Of a stretch of DNA of 64,000 bases, positions 34,478 through 43,888 are shown in pieces. The notes beneath the pieces were generated by a model. The model saw only the letters and a program-made list of their open reading frames with translations. It was not told the origin of the DNA and searched no databases. The position numbers and the translations under genes are program-made. The stretch is from Pseudomonas reinekei (GTDB lineage Bacteria > Pseudomonadota > Gammaproteobacteria > Pseudomonadales > Pseudomonadaceae): assembly GCF_001945365.1 (NCBI RefSeq), contig NZ_MSTQ01000008.1, forward strand, positions 186,001 to 250,000, written 5' to 3'. Position 1 is the first letter of the stretch. Every line of letters begins with the position of its first letter.

Positions 34478-36235
34478 GTGGCATTGACGATTCTTGGCCT
34501 GTCCGGCGCCCTTAGCCATGATCCTTCCGCAGCCCTGTACATCGACGGCAAGCTGGTCGCGGCGGCTGAAGAAGAGCGCTTCGTGCGCGATAAACATGCA
34601 AAGAACCGCATGCCTTATGAATCGGCGAAGTTCTGCCTGGAACAGGCCGGCATCAAACCTTCCGACGTTGACGTGGTGGCGATTCCATTCGCACCGATCA
34701 GCCTGTTCGGCAAGGCCCGCTGGCACTACGCCAAACGTTACTGGTACGCCCCGGACCGCGCCCTCGACGCGATCCTGATGGGCAACCGCCGCTACAAGCG
34801 CTATCGCAACAAGATTGTCTGGTGCCTCGAGCAACTGGGTTTCGATCCGAAGAAAATCAAGATCGAGCCGGTCGAGCACCACTTGGCTCACGCCTCCAGC
34901 GCCTACCACTGCTCCGGTTTCAAAGAGAAAACCGCGATTCTGGGCATCGACGGCAAGGGCGAGTACGCCACGACCTTCTTCGGTTACGGCGAAAACGGCA
35001 AGATCCACAAGATCAAGGAATTCTTCGATCCTGACTCCCTCGGCGGTCTGTATGGTGCGATCACTGAGTTCCTCGGTTTCGAAATGCTCGACGGCGAGTT
35101 CAAGGTTATGGGCATGGCGCCTTACGGCGACGCCAGCAAATACGATTTCTCGCGCCTGGCCTCGTTCGAGAACGGCGAACTGGTGATCAACACCGATTAC
35201 GCCAACGTCATCGGCCTGCGCCGCTATAAAGAGAAGGGCAAGGGGTTCTACTTCTCGCCGAAGCTGATCGAGTGGCTGGGTCCGAAGCGCGAAGGCGACA
35301 TCGCTGATGAACCGTACATCCACTATGCCGCGAGCATGCAGGCGCTGTTCGAGAAACTGGCGCTGCAGATGATCGACCACTACCTGGGCGACGTGCTCAA
35401 GGAAACCGGCAAGCTGGCCTTCGCCGGTGGCTGTGCGTTGAACGTCAAGCTGAACCAGAAAATCATCGCCCGGGACGACATTAAAGAGCTGTTCGTCCAG
35501 CCTGCATCCGGCGACGCCGGCACCGCCGTTGGCGCCGCGGCCTATGTGTCCCACGCCCGTGGCGTGCCGGTCGAGAAGATGGAACACGTCTACCTCGGCC
35601 CGTCTTACAGCAATGAAGACGTGATCGCCGCGTGCGCCCGTCACGAGAACAAGCCGACCTGGCGCAAGCTCGACAACATGCCGGAGCAGATCGCCAAAAT
35701 CATGGTCGATGGCAACCCGGTGGCCTGGTTCCAGGGCCGTATGGAGTTCGGTCCGCGTGCACTGGGTGGTCGTTCGATCATCGGTTGCCCGAGCGTGCCG
35801 GGCGTGGCGGATCGCATCAACCACCAGATCAAGTTCCGCGAGCGCTGGAGGCCTTTCTGCCCGTCGATGCTCGACACCGTCGCGCCACAGATGATCAAGA
35901 TCGATCACCCGGCGCCGTTCATGACTTTCACCTTCGAAGTGGCTGAAGAGTGGAAAACCCGCGTGCCGGAAGTCGTCCACGAAGACGGCACCTCCCGCGC
36001 CCAGGTGCTCAAGCGCGAATACAACCCGCGCTACTACGACATGATGAAGGCGCTGGAAGTACTGACCGGCAACGGTGTGTCGCTGAACACCTCGCTAAAC
36101 CGTCGTGGTGAGCCGATGATCTGTTCGCCGACGGACGCCTTGAACATGTTCTTCGGTTCCGATCTACAGTATCTGATCATGGAAGACATCCTGGTGGTCA
36201 AAGAGGGCGCGAACGCATATGACACGCTCGGCTGA
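34478..36235 (+). CDS. LPS core carbamoyltransferase (NodU/CmcH family)
   Basis: Transfers a carbamoyl group from carbamoyl phosphate; in this gene cluster the likely acceptor is a core heptose. The 585 residues start at GTG 34478 with MALTILGLSGALSHDPSAAL. The N-terminal carbamoyltransferase domain has the histidine motif VEHHLAHASSAYHCSGF near residue 130. The C-terminal YrdC-like domain has AWFQGRMEFGPRALGGRSI near 420-438. It is the PA5005 homologue by position. The next gene starts 17 bases before its stop codon. Confidence 0.9.
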   Translation: MALTILGLSGALSHDPSAALYIDGKLVAAAEEERFVRDKHAKNRMPYESAKFCLEQAGIKPSDVDVVAIPFAPISLFGKARWHYAKRYWYAPDRALDAILMGNRRYKRYRNKIVWCLEQLGFDPKKIKIEPVEHHLAHASSAYHCSGFKEKTAILGIDGKGEYATTFFGYGENGKIHKIKEFFDPDSLGGLYGAITEFLGFEMLDGEFKVMGMAPYGDASKYDFSRLASFENGELVINTDYANVIGLRRYKEKGKGFYFSPKLIEWLGPKREGDIADEPYIHYAASMQALFEKLALQMIDHYLGDVLKETGKLAFAGGCALNVKLNQKIIARDDIKELFVQPASGDAGTAVGAAAYVSHARGVPVEKMEHVYLGPSYSNEDVIAACARHENKPTWRKLDNMPEQIAKIMVDGNPVAWFQGRMEFGPRALGGRSIIGCPSVPGVADRINHQIKFRERWRPFCPSMLDTVAPQMIKIDHPAPFMTFTFEVAEEWKTRVPEVVHEDGTSRAQVLKREYNPRYYDMMKALEVLTGNGVSLNTSLNRRGEPMICSPTDALNMFFGSDLQYLIMEDILVVKEGANAYDTLG

Positions 36236-37349
36236 ACGCCATGTGTTGCAGTTCTGCCACGGCTATGACGGGCCGTTTCTGGACTGCGCCCGGCAGTACG
36301 CCAGCCTGTTCGCGGGGACCGGTTATCGGGTGACCACGGTGTTTCTCACCGGGGTCGCCGACGCCGAAGTCGCCGCGGGATGCGCCTCCGACGAAGTGTT
36401 GTTCATGGAATACAGCTCCAAGGCCATTCGTGGCCTGAAGCTGGGTGCCATCGGCGATCTGCGCAAGATCGCCGCTTCGCGCAATTTCAGTTTCTGCATC
36501 GCCCACCGCTTCAAACCCATCTACATCGCCTTGCTGGGCACTTCGTTGCCGGTGATTGGCGTGCACCACGCGTTTGACGATTACAAACGCGGCACTCGCA
36601 AGCTGTTCGCTCATATCTTCCGCAAACGCCTGAGTCTGATCGGGGTTTCCGACGCCGTGCGCGATGACATGCGACGTTGCCTGCCGAAGTGGCCGGCGGC
36701 GCGAATCCAGACACTTTATAATCGCATCGATGTGCCAGCCTTGCAGGCCAGCCAGGTGTCGGCGCGCGAGGCGCGGGAGATTCTGGGGCTGTCGACGGAT
36801 ACCTGGATTGTCGGCAATGTCGGGCGGTTGCACCCGGACAAGGATCAGGCCACGTTGCTTGATGGCTTCGCCGCGGCGCTGTCGGGCTTGCCCGCCAACA
36901 GTCAACTGGTGATTCTTGGCAGCGGTCGACTGGAAGAGGACCTCAAGGCGCAGGCGCGCGAATTGGGGATCGGCGATCGCGTGCTGTTCCTCGGTCAGGT
37001 ACCCGAGGCCCGACGTTATTTTCGTGCCTTCGACGTCTTTGCCTTGAGTTCCGACCATGAACCCTTCGGCATGGTGCTGCTCGAAGCGATGGCTGCTGGT
37101 GTACCCTTGCTCGCCACGGCATGTGGCGGGGCCAGGGAAGTGGTCGAGGGCGTAGGTATTTTGTTCCCGTTGGGCGATGCCGAACATCTGGCGCAAGGGC
37201 TGCAACACTTGGCGGCAATGGATGATCAGCAGCGTCATCAGTGCGCCGAGCTGATGCTGGACCGCCTGCGTGAGCGCTTCTCCGACCGCGCGGTGCAGGA
37301 TGCTTTCTGGCATTTGCCACACGTTATCGAACTGGCACCGAGGGGCTGA
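36219..37349 (+). CDS. wapH: WapH-like LPS core glycosyltransferase (GT4)
   Basis: Probable outer-core glucosyltransferase. 376 residues of the GT4 fold, with donor-domain start IVGNVGRLHPDKDQATLLD (near 194-212) and the catalytic E-x7-E in DHEPFGMVLLEAM (near 277-289). It begins MTRSAERHVLQFCHGYDG, overlaps the carbamoyltransferase gene by 17 bases and mig-14 by one. The name follows PAO1 PA5004 by order in the cluster; the transferred sugar cannot be read from sequence. Confidence 0.8.
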   Translation: MTRSAERHVLQFCHGYDGPFLDCARQYASLFAGTGYRVTTVFLTGVADAEVAAGCASDEVLFMEYSSKAIRGLKLGAIGDLRKIAASRNFSFCIAHRFKPIYIALLGTSLPVIGVHHAFDDYKRGTRKLFAHIFRKRLSLIGVSDAVRDDMRRCLPKWPAARIQTLYNRIDVPALQASQVSAREAREILGLSTDTWIVGNVGRLHPDKDQATLLDGFAAALSGLPANSQLVILGSGRLEEDLKAQARELGIGDRVLFLGQVPEARRYFRAFDVFALSSDHEPFGMVLLEAMAAGVPLLATACGGAREVVEGVGILFPLGDAEHLAQGLQHLAAMDDQQRHQCAELMLDRLRERFSDRAVQDAFWHLPHVIELAPRG

Positions 37350-38245
37350 TGCTCAACAGATTTCAAGGCTGGCGCGAACGTGGCTGGTCGGTAGCCGATG
37401 CCTCTATATACGCCGAGGCCTGGCAGCGTTACGGCGGCAGTGTCGCGACCCATCCGATGGTGGTTGAGCGACTGGCACAGTTGGCCGAAATTCCGGTGCG
37501 TTACCTGGCCTGGGAACATGACGGCGAAGTCAAGGCCGCGATCCCGACCTGGGGACGCGATCTCGCCCTGTCCAAGGATGTGCTCAAGCGCAACGGCAAA
37601 AAAGGCCTGTTCGACCTTGGCAATGCCGAAATCATCCTGCCGGCCGCCGCCGATGCCCAAACACCTTTGCGTCATCGCGGGCGCTACCTGTCGGCCCTGA
37701 ACGAAAGCCGTTTCACGGGCATCAAGCTGCAGGCCGAACAGCTGGCGATGGCCCGCACGCCTGAAGAGTTGTCGAAAAAGTTTCGCTATAACCAGCGCCG
37801 TGAACTCCGCTTGCTGGAAGAGGCGGGTGGTGTGGTTCGACCGGTTTCGGCGTTTTCCAGCGGCGAACTGGCCGCCATGTACTGCGACCTGTTCCAGCGC
37901 CGCTGGGGCTTTCCAGCGACCGGTGCCGAGCGCATGGCTGAGGTCATCGAGCTGTTGCGTGAGTTGCTGATCGGCTCGGTGATTTTCCTCAACGATGCGC
38001 CGATTGCCATCCAACTGGTGTACCGCGTCGTGGCGCCCCAGTGGATCAGCGTCGAGTACATCAATGGCGGCGTCGACCCTGAAACCCGGGCGTTCAGCCC
38101 TGGCAGCGTGTTGAGCTTCCTCAACACCCAAAGTGCCTGGGAACACGCCAGGGCGCTGGACAAGCCCTTGCGCTTTTCCTTTGGCCGCGCCGACCGGGAA
38201 TACAAGGATCGCTGGTGCAACCCCGTGCCGGTCTTCACCGTATGA
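37349..38245 (+). CDS. mig-14: Mig-14 family protein
   Basis: Mig-14 promotes resistance to cationic antimicrobial peptides in Salmonella, and the P. aeruginosa homologue PA5003 lies at this place in its core cluster. 298 residues starting MLNRFQGWRERGWSVADASI; it has an acyltransferase-like (GNAT) character, with KFRYNQRRELRLLEEAGG near residue 148 and the C-terminal RFSFGRADREYKDRWCNPVP typical of the family. No signal peptide. It overlaps wapH by one base and dnpA by four, so it is part of this operon. The biochemical activity is unknown. Confidence 0.85.
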   Translation: MLNRFQGWRERGWSVADASIYAEAWQRYGGSVATHPMVVERLAQLAEIPVRYLAWEHDGEVKAAIPTWGRDLALSKDVLKRNGKKGLFDLGNAEIILPAAADAQTPLRHRGRYLSALNESRFTGIKLQAEQLAMARTPEELSKKFRYNQRRELRLLEEAGGVVRPVSAFSSGELAAMYCDLFQRRWGFPATGAERMAEVIELLRELLIGSVIFLNDAPIAIQLVYRVVAPQWISVEYINGGVDPETRAFSPGSVLSFLNTQSAWEHARALDKPLRFSFGRADREYKDRWCNPVPVFTV

Positions 38246-39654
38246 GCCAACCCATGAGCCGCAAACAACAACTGCTCAAGCGCCACCGGCGCAACAAGCG
38301 CATCGGCTTGCTGGTCGCGCTGGTGGTGTTGGTTGTTCTGGGCCTGCTGGTGGCTTGGTGGCTGCCACTGGTGCTCGCGGTCCTGGGCTGGATTGCCCAT
38401 GAGGCCTGGTTCGCCGACCATTTGTTCTATTCGCCCAAAGACGATTACCAATACAGCTTCCCGCCGTACACGCCTCAACCGAAGGTGCACTTGAACGGCG
38501 AACGCCTGCGGCTGGACGATGGCGTCATGCTGGTCGAAGACGCGACGCTGGTGTTGGCATTGCGGGTCAAAAGTACCTGGCTGGGGCGTTTCCTTGATCC
38601 GGTGGTCGAGTTGGCTGGCGGTGACAACCCCGACCGACAGACCTTCGAACGCGGCGTGAACGGCTTGCGTTACCTCAACCTCAGTGGTCAGGCGCAGGTG
38701 CTGTCCAAAGGCGAGCTGCGCCTGCGCGGTCGCTTCTGCCGCCTGCTGGGCGAACCGGTGCTGTGGGCGTTTGAACACCCGGATTACAGTCGTCAACGGG
38801 TGATGGTCATCGCGCCCCACGCCGACGACGCGGAACTGGCCGCCTTCGGTCTGTACAGCCGCGCCAGCGAAAGCTGGATCGTGACCCTGACCGCAGGGGA
38901 GATCGAAGCCGAGCATTATCAGCAGATGGGCCTGGAAAAAGTCGAAGCCTCGCGGCTCAAAGGACGTTTGCGTGCCTGGGACAGTGTTGCAGTGCCGCGC
39001 TGGGCCGGGGTGCCCGAAACTCAGTGCGTGCAATTAGGTTATTTCTGCCTGCAACTGGCGGCCATGCAGGCCTCGCCGGCTCAGCCGGTGGGTTCGCGTG
39101 AAGCGGAATTGAGCGACACCCGGTTGTTCCGCCAGTTGAACCCGTTCGCCTTGCCTGGGGATGTGGATGGCGCACCGACCTGGAACAATCTGCTGGCCGA
39201 CCTGCGAGAGTTGCTGCTGCGGGCTCAACCGGAAGTGATCGTGCTGCCGCATCCAGCCCTCGATCCGCACCCGGATCATATCTGCGCTTACGCTGCGGTT
39301 TTCGACGTCTTGAAGGGGCTCGACTGGCAGCCGACTCTGCTGGGTTACGCCAACCATCTGCATGACAACGATCGCTGGCCCATGGGTGATACCGGTGCCG
39401 GAATGTCCCTTCCACCAGTGTTTGATCCTGCCTCGTTGCTGCATCCCTATTGTCTTCTGCTCACTCAGGCGCAACAGCGCGATAAGGCCATGGCACTGGG
39501 AATGATGCATGACTTGCAGCCCCGCGCCCCTTTCAAGCGCCGGTTGCGCCGGATGTTGCAGCGGTTGCTGGCCGGGCGTTGCGGCTCGCCCTACGGTGAG
39601 AACGAATTTTTTCGCAAGGCTGTACGTCGCCATGAGCTGTTCTGGCATTTGTAA
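38242..39654 (+). CDS. dnpA: DnpA-like PIG-L de-N-acetylase
   Basis: Putative deacetylase of an N-acetylated sugar in the envelope; in P. aeruginosa DnpA (PA5002) affects antibiotic tolerance. 470 residues. One or two hydrophobic segments at residues 18-50 (IGLLVALVVLVVLGLLVAWW onward) anchor the protein. The PIG-L zinc motif APHADDAEL is near residue 190, and the later HPALDPHPDH motif near 335. The ATG at 38242 overlaps the mig-14 stop (ATGA); a 9-codon longer frame is possible but lacks support. Confidence 0.88.
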   Translation: MSQPMSRKQQLLKRHRRNKRIGLLVALVVLVVLGLLVAWWLPLVLAVLGWIAHEAWFADHLFYSPKDDYQYSFPPYTPQPKVHLNGERLRLDDGVMLVEDATLVLALRVKSTWLGRFLDPVVELAGGDNPDRQTFERGVNGLRYLNLSGQAQVLSKGELRLRGRFCRLLGEPVLWAFEHPDYSRQRVMVIAPHADDAELAAFGLYSRASESWIVTLTAGEIEAEHYQQMGLEKVEASRLKGRLRAWDSVAVPRWAGVPETQCVQLGYFCLQLAAMQASPAQPVGSREAELSDTRLFRQLNPFALPGDVDGAPTWNNLLADLRELLLRAQPEVIVLPHPALDPHPDHICAYAAVFDVLKGLDWQPTLLGYANHLHDNDRWPMGDTGAGMSLPPVFDPASLLHPYCLLLTQAQQRDKAMALGMMHDLQPRAPFKRRLRRMLQRLLAGRCGSPYGENEFFRKAVRRHELFWHL

Positions 39655-39735
39655 GGTTATGGGCCTGAGCTCTCCGAGTTACGAGCAGGGGGATGTCAGG
39701 TGTTGTTCAGTTTGCCTGTTGCGGCAAGGAAGACG

Positions 39736-40692
39736 ATGAAAGTTCTATTTCTGGTGCAGAAAGATCAACGGGCTATCCTGGACCGTTTGTACGACGGCGT
39801 GGCTGACCATTGCGAGTGCGACCTGCGGTGGCTGAGCAGCGATGAGCAGCGCAACCTGCGGAGCTATTTTCGACGCGAGGTCGATGTAACGCAGTATGAC
39901 CGGATCGTTTTTTTCCTGCGCTTCAAGCAGGAGATTCGCCAGGTCGGGTTTATTCGCACGATCCCCAATCTTGTGATTCTTGAGCACGACGCCTACCAGA
40001 ACTACATTCCTTGCAAGTACACGGGAAAGTTCAGCGCACATTACCGCAGGCTGCCATGGGCGCGAGTCATCAGCTCTGGTTTCGTCGTCACCGAAAGGTT
40101 GCGCGGCGAAGGGTTCGATGCGGTGTTTGTGCCCAAGGGCTACGACCAGACGCAGCTGGAGGATCAGGGACGTGAGCGCGATATCGAACTGGCCTTCGTC
40201 GGCAGCACCAACAGTGTCGCCTACAGCGGACGCAAGGCCTTGCTTGATGAGTTGGCGGGCGTCGAACCCCTGATTGTCACCCGTACGAAATCCGGTGAGG
40301 AGTATCGCGATACCCTCAACCGCATCCGTTTTTTCGTCAGTGCCGATGTCGGTATGGGCGAATTCATGATCAAGAATTTCGAGGCCATGGCCTGTGGTTG
40401 TGTATTGCTGGCTTATGATCAGGGCGAGGCGGAAAGCCAGGCACTGGGTCTGCTGGATATGCATAACGTTGTGTTTTATCAGAACATCGCGCAACTTCAG
40501 CATAAGCTGGCGCTATTGCGCGACGACCCTGAACTGGCTCTACGTATCGCTCGAAATGGTCGAGAACTGGCGGTCAGTCAGTTCAGTTTTGCGCGTATCG
40601 GTCAGCGGATCGTCGAGGCGCTCGGCCCGGCATTGCGCGCTCGCGCGCCGTTGAGTCTGCTGGAAAAAGTCCGCCTGACATTAGGCATTTAA
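39736..40692 (+). CDS. ssg: Ssg-like cell surface glycosyltransferase
   Basis: Glycosyltransferase involved in surface polysaccharide or LPS outer core assembly, named for PAO1 PA5001 by order. 318 residues starting MKVLFLVQKDQRAILDRLYD; GVxMG-like segment VSADVGMGEFMIKNFEAMACG (near 217-237, given here in part) carries the GT-B donor site, with glycine-rich and acidic residues typical of glycosyltransferases. AAGGAAG is six bases before the ATG, which decides the start over a TTG further upstream. It lies 81 bases after dnpA, outside the overlapping run. Confidence 0.7.
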   Translation: MKVLFLVQKDQRAILDRLYDGVADHCECDLRWLSSDEQRNLRSYFRREVDVTQYDRIVFFLRFKQEIRQVGFIRTIPNLVILEHDAYQNYIPCKYTGKFSAHYRRLPWARVISSGFVVTERLRGEGFDAVFVPKGYDQTQLEDQGRERDIELAFVGSTNSVAYSGRKALLDELAGVEPLIVTRTKSGEEYRDTLNRIRFFVSADVGMGEFMIKNFEAMACGCVLLAYDQGEAESQALGLLDMHNVVFYQNIAQLQHKLALLRDDPELALRIARNGRELAVSQFSFARIGQRIVEALGPALRARAPLSLLEKVRLTLGI

Positions 40693-40881
40693 TTATGCGT
40701 TGCCCGGCTATTGATATGGCTGGCGACCTCTACTTCTTGTTGGGGATCAGGTGCAATTTTCCATAGAAAACGACATCGTATCGGTACATCGAGCGTGCGT
40801 CCCTGTTGCCTGTTGCAGTAGTGAAGGAGTGACCGGTTCATCCGCTGAGCACCGCTCCGTTTGTCTGCAGAGTTCCCTGTC

Positions 40882-41991
40882 ATGGCTTTTCACTCCATGA
40901 GCATTCTTAACGTGATGTGGGCCAGCGGAGCTCCATTCGCTTCGACACACAAGGTGCACCAACAGATCTTGTCCCAGGCCCCGGCTTCTGTACCGATTGA
41001 AACCTGGCTGCTTCAGGGACATGCCTCTGAATGTGGAGTCGAAGTCGGCAAGGTGCGGGAGTGGGGGCTGACCTCTGCCCGACTGAAAGGGCGCCATTTC
41101 TGGCGACTGACCAGGCCCTGGATGCGCTACAAGTTGCAGAGTGCACTCAAGACCAGCGACGTGCGCGTGCTGTTGCTTGATGGCTTGGGAGTGGCGCGCG
41201 CGCTGCTACCCAGTATCGAGGCATTGCCGCACCTGCGCGCGGTGCTGATCTTCCATGGTTCGACGCGTCTTAACGCCACGGATCGAGCACTTTTCCAGCG
41301 GTTCCCTGCTTCCCGGCTGACGGTGGTTGCGGTGTCGCAGACCCTCGCGACGTCGTTGAGCCAGGATTTGCAAAGGCCGGTCACGACGCTGCGCAGCGCT
41401 TTTGATCCTGTGGCTTTCCGTTCTGTACTGCTCACGCGCGAGCAGGCGCGTGCCCGTCTGGGCTTGCCTGTGGATAACACATCGGTGTTGGGTGCCGTGG
41501 GGCGGCTGGTTGGCGGAAAAGGTTTTGGCTGTCTGATCGATGCGTTCGCGGCGGCATTGCATGAACGGCCGGATCTGCACTTGGTGATTGTGGGCGAAGG
41601 TGCCGCTCGTGCGGAACTGGAAGCTCGAATCGATGCGTCAGGCCTGCGCGGTAAGATCTTGTTGCCAGGCCATGTGAACGATGTGGCGCAACTCTATCGA
41701 GCATTCGACTGGGTGGCAATGCCGTCGCTTAGCGAAGGTCTGGGATTGATCATGCAGGAAGCAGTAATGGCAGGTGTACCGGTAATCGCCAGTGAGCTGG
41801 ATGTGTTTCGTGAGCAACTGGGCGATGCCGGCTGGTATGCACCCGTCGAGGATGTGGCTGCCTGGCGCGACGCCATTGTTCGGGCGTTCAGCGGTTGCGC
41901 TGAAGCGATCGCCGCAGATCAATATCGCGCACTTGCCCCGGACCAAGCCTGGCAGGAGTTCAGCCAGGCTTCCCGGACTTTGCTCTCATGA
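40882..41991 (+). CDS. wapR: WapR-like core rhamnosyltransferase (GT4)
   Basis: Probable transfer of the L-rhamnose that carries the O antigen, by analogy with PAO1 PA5000. 369 residues; the donor domain begins LGAVGRLVGGKGFGCLIDAF (near 204-223), and the GT4 acidic motif is SLSEGLGLIMQEAVMAGVPV (near 283-302). Two ATGs are possible, 40882 and 40897 (MSILNVMWASGAP); I keep the first. The 189-base gap before it (40693-40881) holds no gene and is AT-richer than the neighbours. Its 3' end overlaps the convergent kinase-like gene by six bases. Confidence 0.65.
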   Translation: MAFHSMSILNVMWASGAPFASTHKVHQQILSQAPASVPIETWLLQGHASECGVEVGKVREWGLTSARLKGRHFWRLTRPWMRYKLQSALKTSDVRVLLLDGLGVARALLPSIEALPHLRAVLIFHGSTRLNATDRALFQRFPASRLTVVAVSQTLATSLSQDLQRPVTTLRSAFDPVAFRSVLLTREQARARLGLPVDNTSVLGAVGRLVGGKGFGCLIDAFAAALHERPDLHLVIVGEGAARAELEARIDASGLRGKILLPGHVNDVAQLYRAFDWVAMPSLSEGLGLIMQEAVMAGVPVIASELDVFREQLGDAGWYAPVEDVAAWRDAIVRAFSGCAEAIAADQYRALAPDQAWQEFSQASRTLLS

Positions 41992-42591
41992 AGCCAGCAA
42001 TGCCTGTTCGAGTGCTTCCATTGGAAAGCTGTCGTTCAGATTTTCCCGTGCAATATAGCGTGCGAAGTGTCGCAGGTTGCGTTTGACCAGATGGCGGGGC
42101 AACGGTGCACGCAGAAAGCGCATGTCCGACACATCTATGAGGCCCATGCGGTTATCGGGCGTGACCACGATATTGCCCAGGTGCAGTGAGCGGAAATAGA
42201 TCCCCAGTTTATGGAGACTTTGTATCAGGCCCACCAGTTCCGGAAGGGCCTGCGGCCAGGTAAATCCTTCCTTGTTGGCGATCTGGCGCAGGGTCTCTCC
42301 TGGCAGAGGCTGGTAAAGCACCGCCGTCATACCCGGCGCTTGCAGTCGGTAGTACTGCAAGACGTGCAAGGTGGGTACGCCGAGCTTTTGCAATTCCACG
42401 GCGTTATTGATGAAGCGCTTGGAATAGGGGCGAAACATCGCAGAAGAAAAAATACGCTTGCGTCGGAACAGTTTCAGAATATTCCCATTCTGCAACAGGT
42501 AGACTTTCGGCCCAAAGCTATCGGCTTCCAGTACTCTGGCGCCTTCAATCATCTGATTTAGAGCGGCTTGTGAAAGCCGAGAACATTGCAT
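41986..42591 (-). CDS. Kinase-fold protein of the LPS core region, catalytic Asp replaced
   Basis: A 201-residue lipopolysaccharide-kinase-like protein, the PA4998 homologue by place, sometimes annotated as toluene tolerance protein. NGNILKLFRRKR has the candidate ATP-binding lysine (Lys40), and the loop reads YFRSLHLGNIV: Ser135 is where the catalytic Asp should be, while Asn140 and Asp153 (LIDVSDM) are kept. I chose the ATG at 42591 (MQCSRLSQAALNQMI) over one 14 codons earlier because of conservation of that start. It is the only gene of the LPS region 26799-45694 on the minus strand, and it overlaps wapR by six bases tail to tail. Function unknown. Confidence 0.72.
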   Translation of the reverse strand: MQCSRLSQAALNQMIEGARVLEADSFGPKVYLLQNGNILKLFRRKRIFSSAMFRPYSKRFINNAVELQKLGVPTLHVLQYYRLQAPGMTAVLYQPLPGETLRQIANKEGFTWPQALPELVGLIQSLHKLGIYFRSLHLGNIVVTPDNRMGLIDVSDMRFLRAPLPRHLVKRNLRHFARYIARENLNDSFPMEALEQALLAS

Positions 42592-42700
42592 CGTAGAAAG
42601 CCTTGTTGGAAGACGGGGCGTAGTGATGGGCAATGATGCCGAAAAGTTTCAGCTTTAACCATGCCGGGCCGGGTGGTTGATTTTTCTCAGGGGTAATTTG

Positions 42701-43873
42701 ATGCAAGAAACACGCTGGGCGCAAGTATGGATGACAATAGGCCTGCTTTGGTTTTTGTTGGCTATTGCCGTTGCGCCTACCAACAAGATCTATCAACAAG
42801 GTTTGGTCGCATCGCTATGGCTGCCGGCACTATTGTTTACGTGGTCCGCGCGTGCCCGGCTCCGGGAATTGTTCTATAAGCAACGCTGGGTTTACCTGCC
42901 GATGCTCGGGCTTCTGATGTGGTCATTGATCAGTCTTGCCTGGACGAACGCTCCGGACCTCGCTCGTGAGGCCAAGCGTTTGCTCTACATCGTGGTGTTC
43001 CTGATGTTCTTCCCGATTTTTGCCAATGGCCGGCCTGATCGCGTTATCCGCATCATGCAGTGGGGTGGAATCGGATTGGCGGCGACGGCGTTGGCAGCAA
43101 TCATCAAGTTTTATGGCGTCGATGGAAACGTATGGAGCGCGCGTCTGGAGGGGCTGGGTGAGCTGGCTCATCCGATTCTGGGGGGCTATGTCATTGGGCT
43201 GGCTGCGGTCTGGCTGGCTCTCTGGCCTCCTGGCACCAACAAACTTCAGGTGGTCTGGGTAGTTGCTTTGGGCCTGCTTTGCGCATTCGTGATGCTTAGC
43301 CAGAGCCGCGGGGCCGGGCTGGCGTTATTTTTCACCATACTTGCCATGCCGGTGTGGAGCAGTGACCGACGCAGTCGCATCATTGCAGCGGCAGCGTTTA
43401 TCGTGGCAGTCCTGGCGATCTGGTGGTTTGAATCGTTCGTCGTGGCGCGCGGGGTGTCTTATCGTCCGCAGATCCTGATGGCCAGTTTGCAGATGATCAG
43501 TGAGCGCCCATGGCTTGGCCTTGGCCTTGGCGGTGACTACCAGGTTTTCGCTTCAGGTGAATACTTCAATCATACGCACAACTTGTTTACCCATGTGGCC
43601 ATCGAACTGGGCCTGCCAGGGCTGCTGTTGTGGTGTTCGATCTGGCTTGCGGTGCTGTGCGCGGCCTGGAAGGCCCGGGAGACGCTTTATGCCAAGGGAG
43701 TCATAGGTATCTGGGTGTTCTCGACGTTGGCCATGCAATTCGACGCTGCCAGCCTGTCCGGGACACCGAGGCCCGAATGGTTTATAAGCTGGTTACCCGT
43801 AGGTTTGGCCAGTGTTCTGGTATGGGCACGGGCCAGTTCTGACGCCTGTGATAAAATTTCGCGTTCTACCTAA
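42701..43873 (+). CDS. waaL: WaaL: O-antigen ligase
   Basis: Joins undecaprenyl-linked O antigen to core-lipid A at the periplasmic face of the inner membrane. 390 residues with about ten to twelve hydrophobic helices. The periplasmic loop signature (Wzy_C family) is SERPWLGLGLGGDY ... NHTHNLFTHVAIELGLPGLLL near 275-325, with the conserved His of NHTHN. AGGGG precedes ATG 42701, which opens MQETRWAQVWMTIGLLW. It lies 15 bases before msbA, so the two are cotranscribed. Confidence 0.9.
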   Translation: MQETRWAQVWMTIGLLWFLLAIAVAPTNKIYQQGLVASLWLPALLFTWSARARLRELFYKQRWVYLPMLGLLMWSLISLAWTNAPDLAREAKRLLYIVVFLMFFPIFANGRPDRVIRIMQWGGIGLAATALAAIIKFYGVDGNVWSARLEGLGELAHPILGGYVIGLAAVWLALWPPGTNKLQVVWVVALGLLCAFVMLSQSRGAGLALFFTILAMPVWSSDRRSRIIAAAAFIVAVLAIWWFESFVVARGVSYRPQILMASLQMISERPWLGLGLGGDYQVFASGEYFNHTHNLFTHVAIELGLPGLLLWCSIWLAVLCAAWKARETLYAKGVIGIWVFSTLAMQFDAASLSGTPRPEWFISWLPVGLASVLVWARASSDACDKISRST

Positions 43874-43888
43874 TCAGTGAGCTCTACG

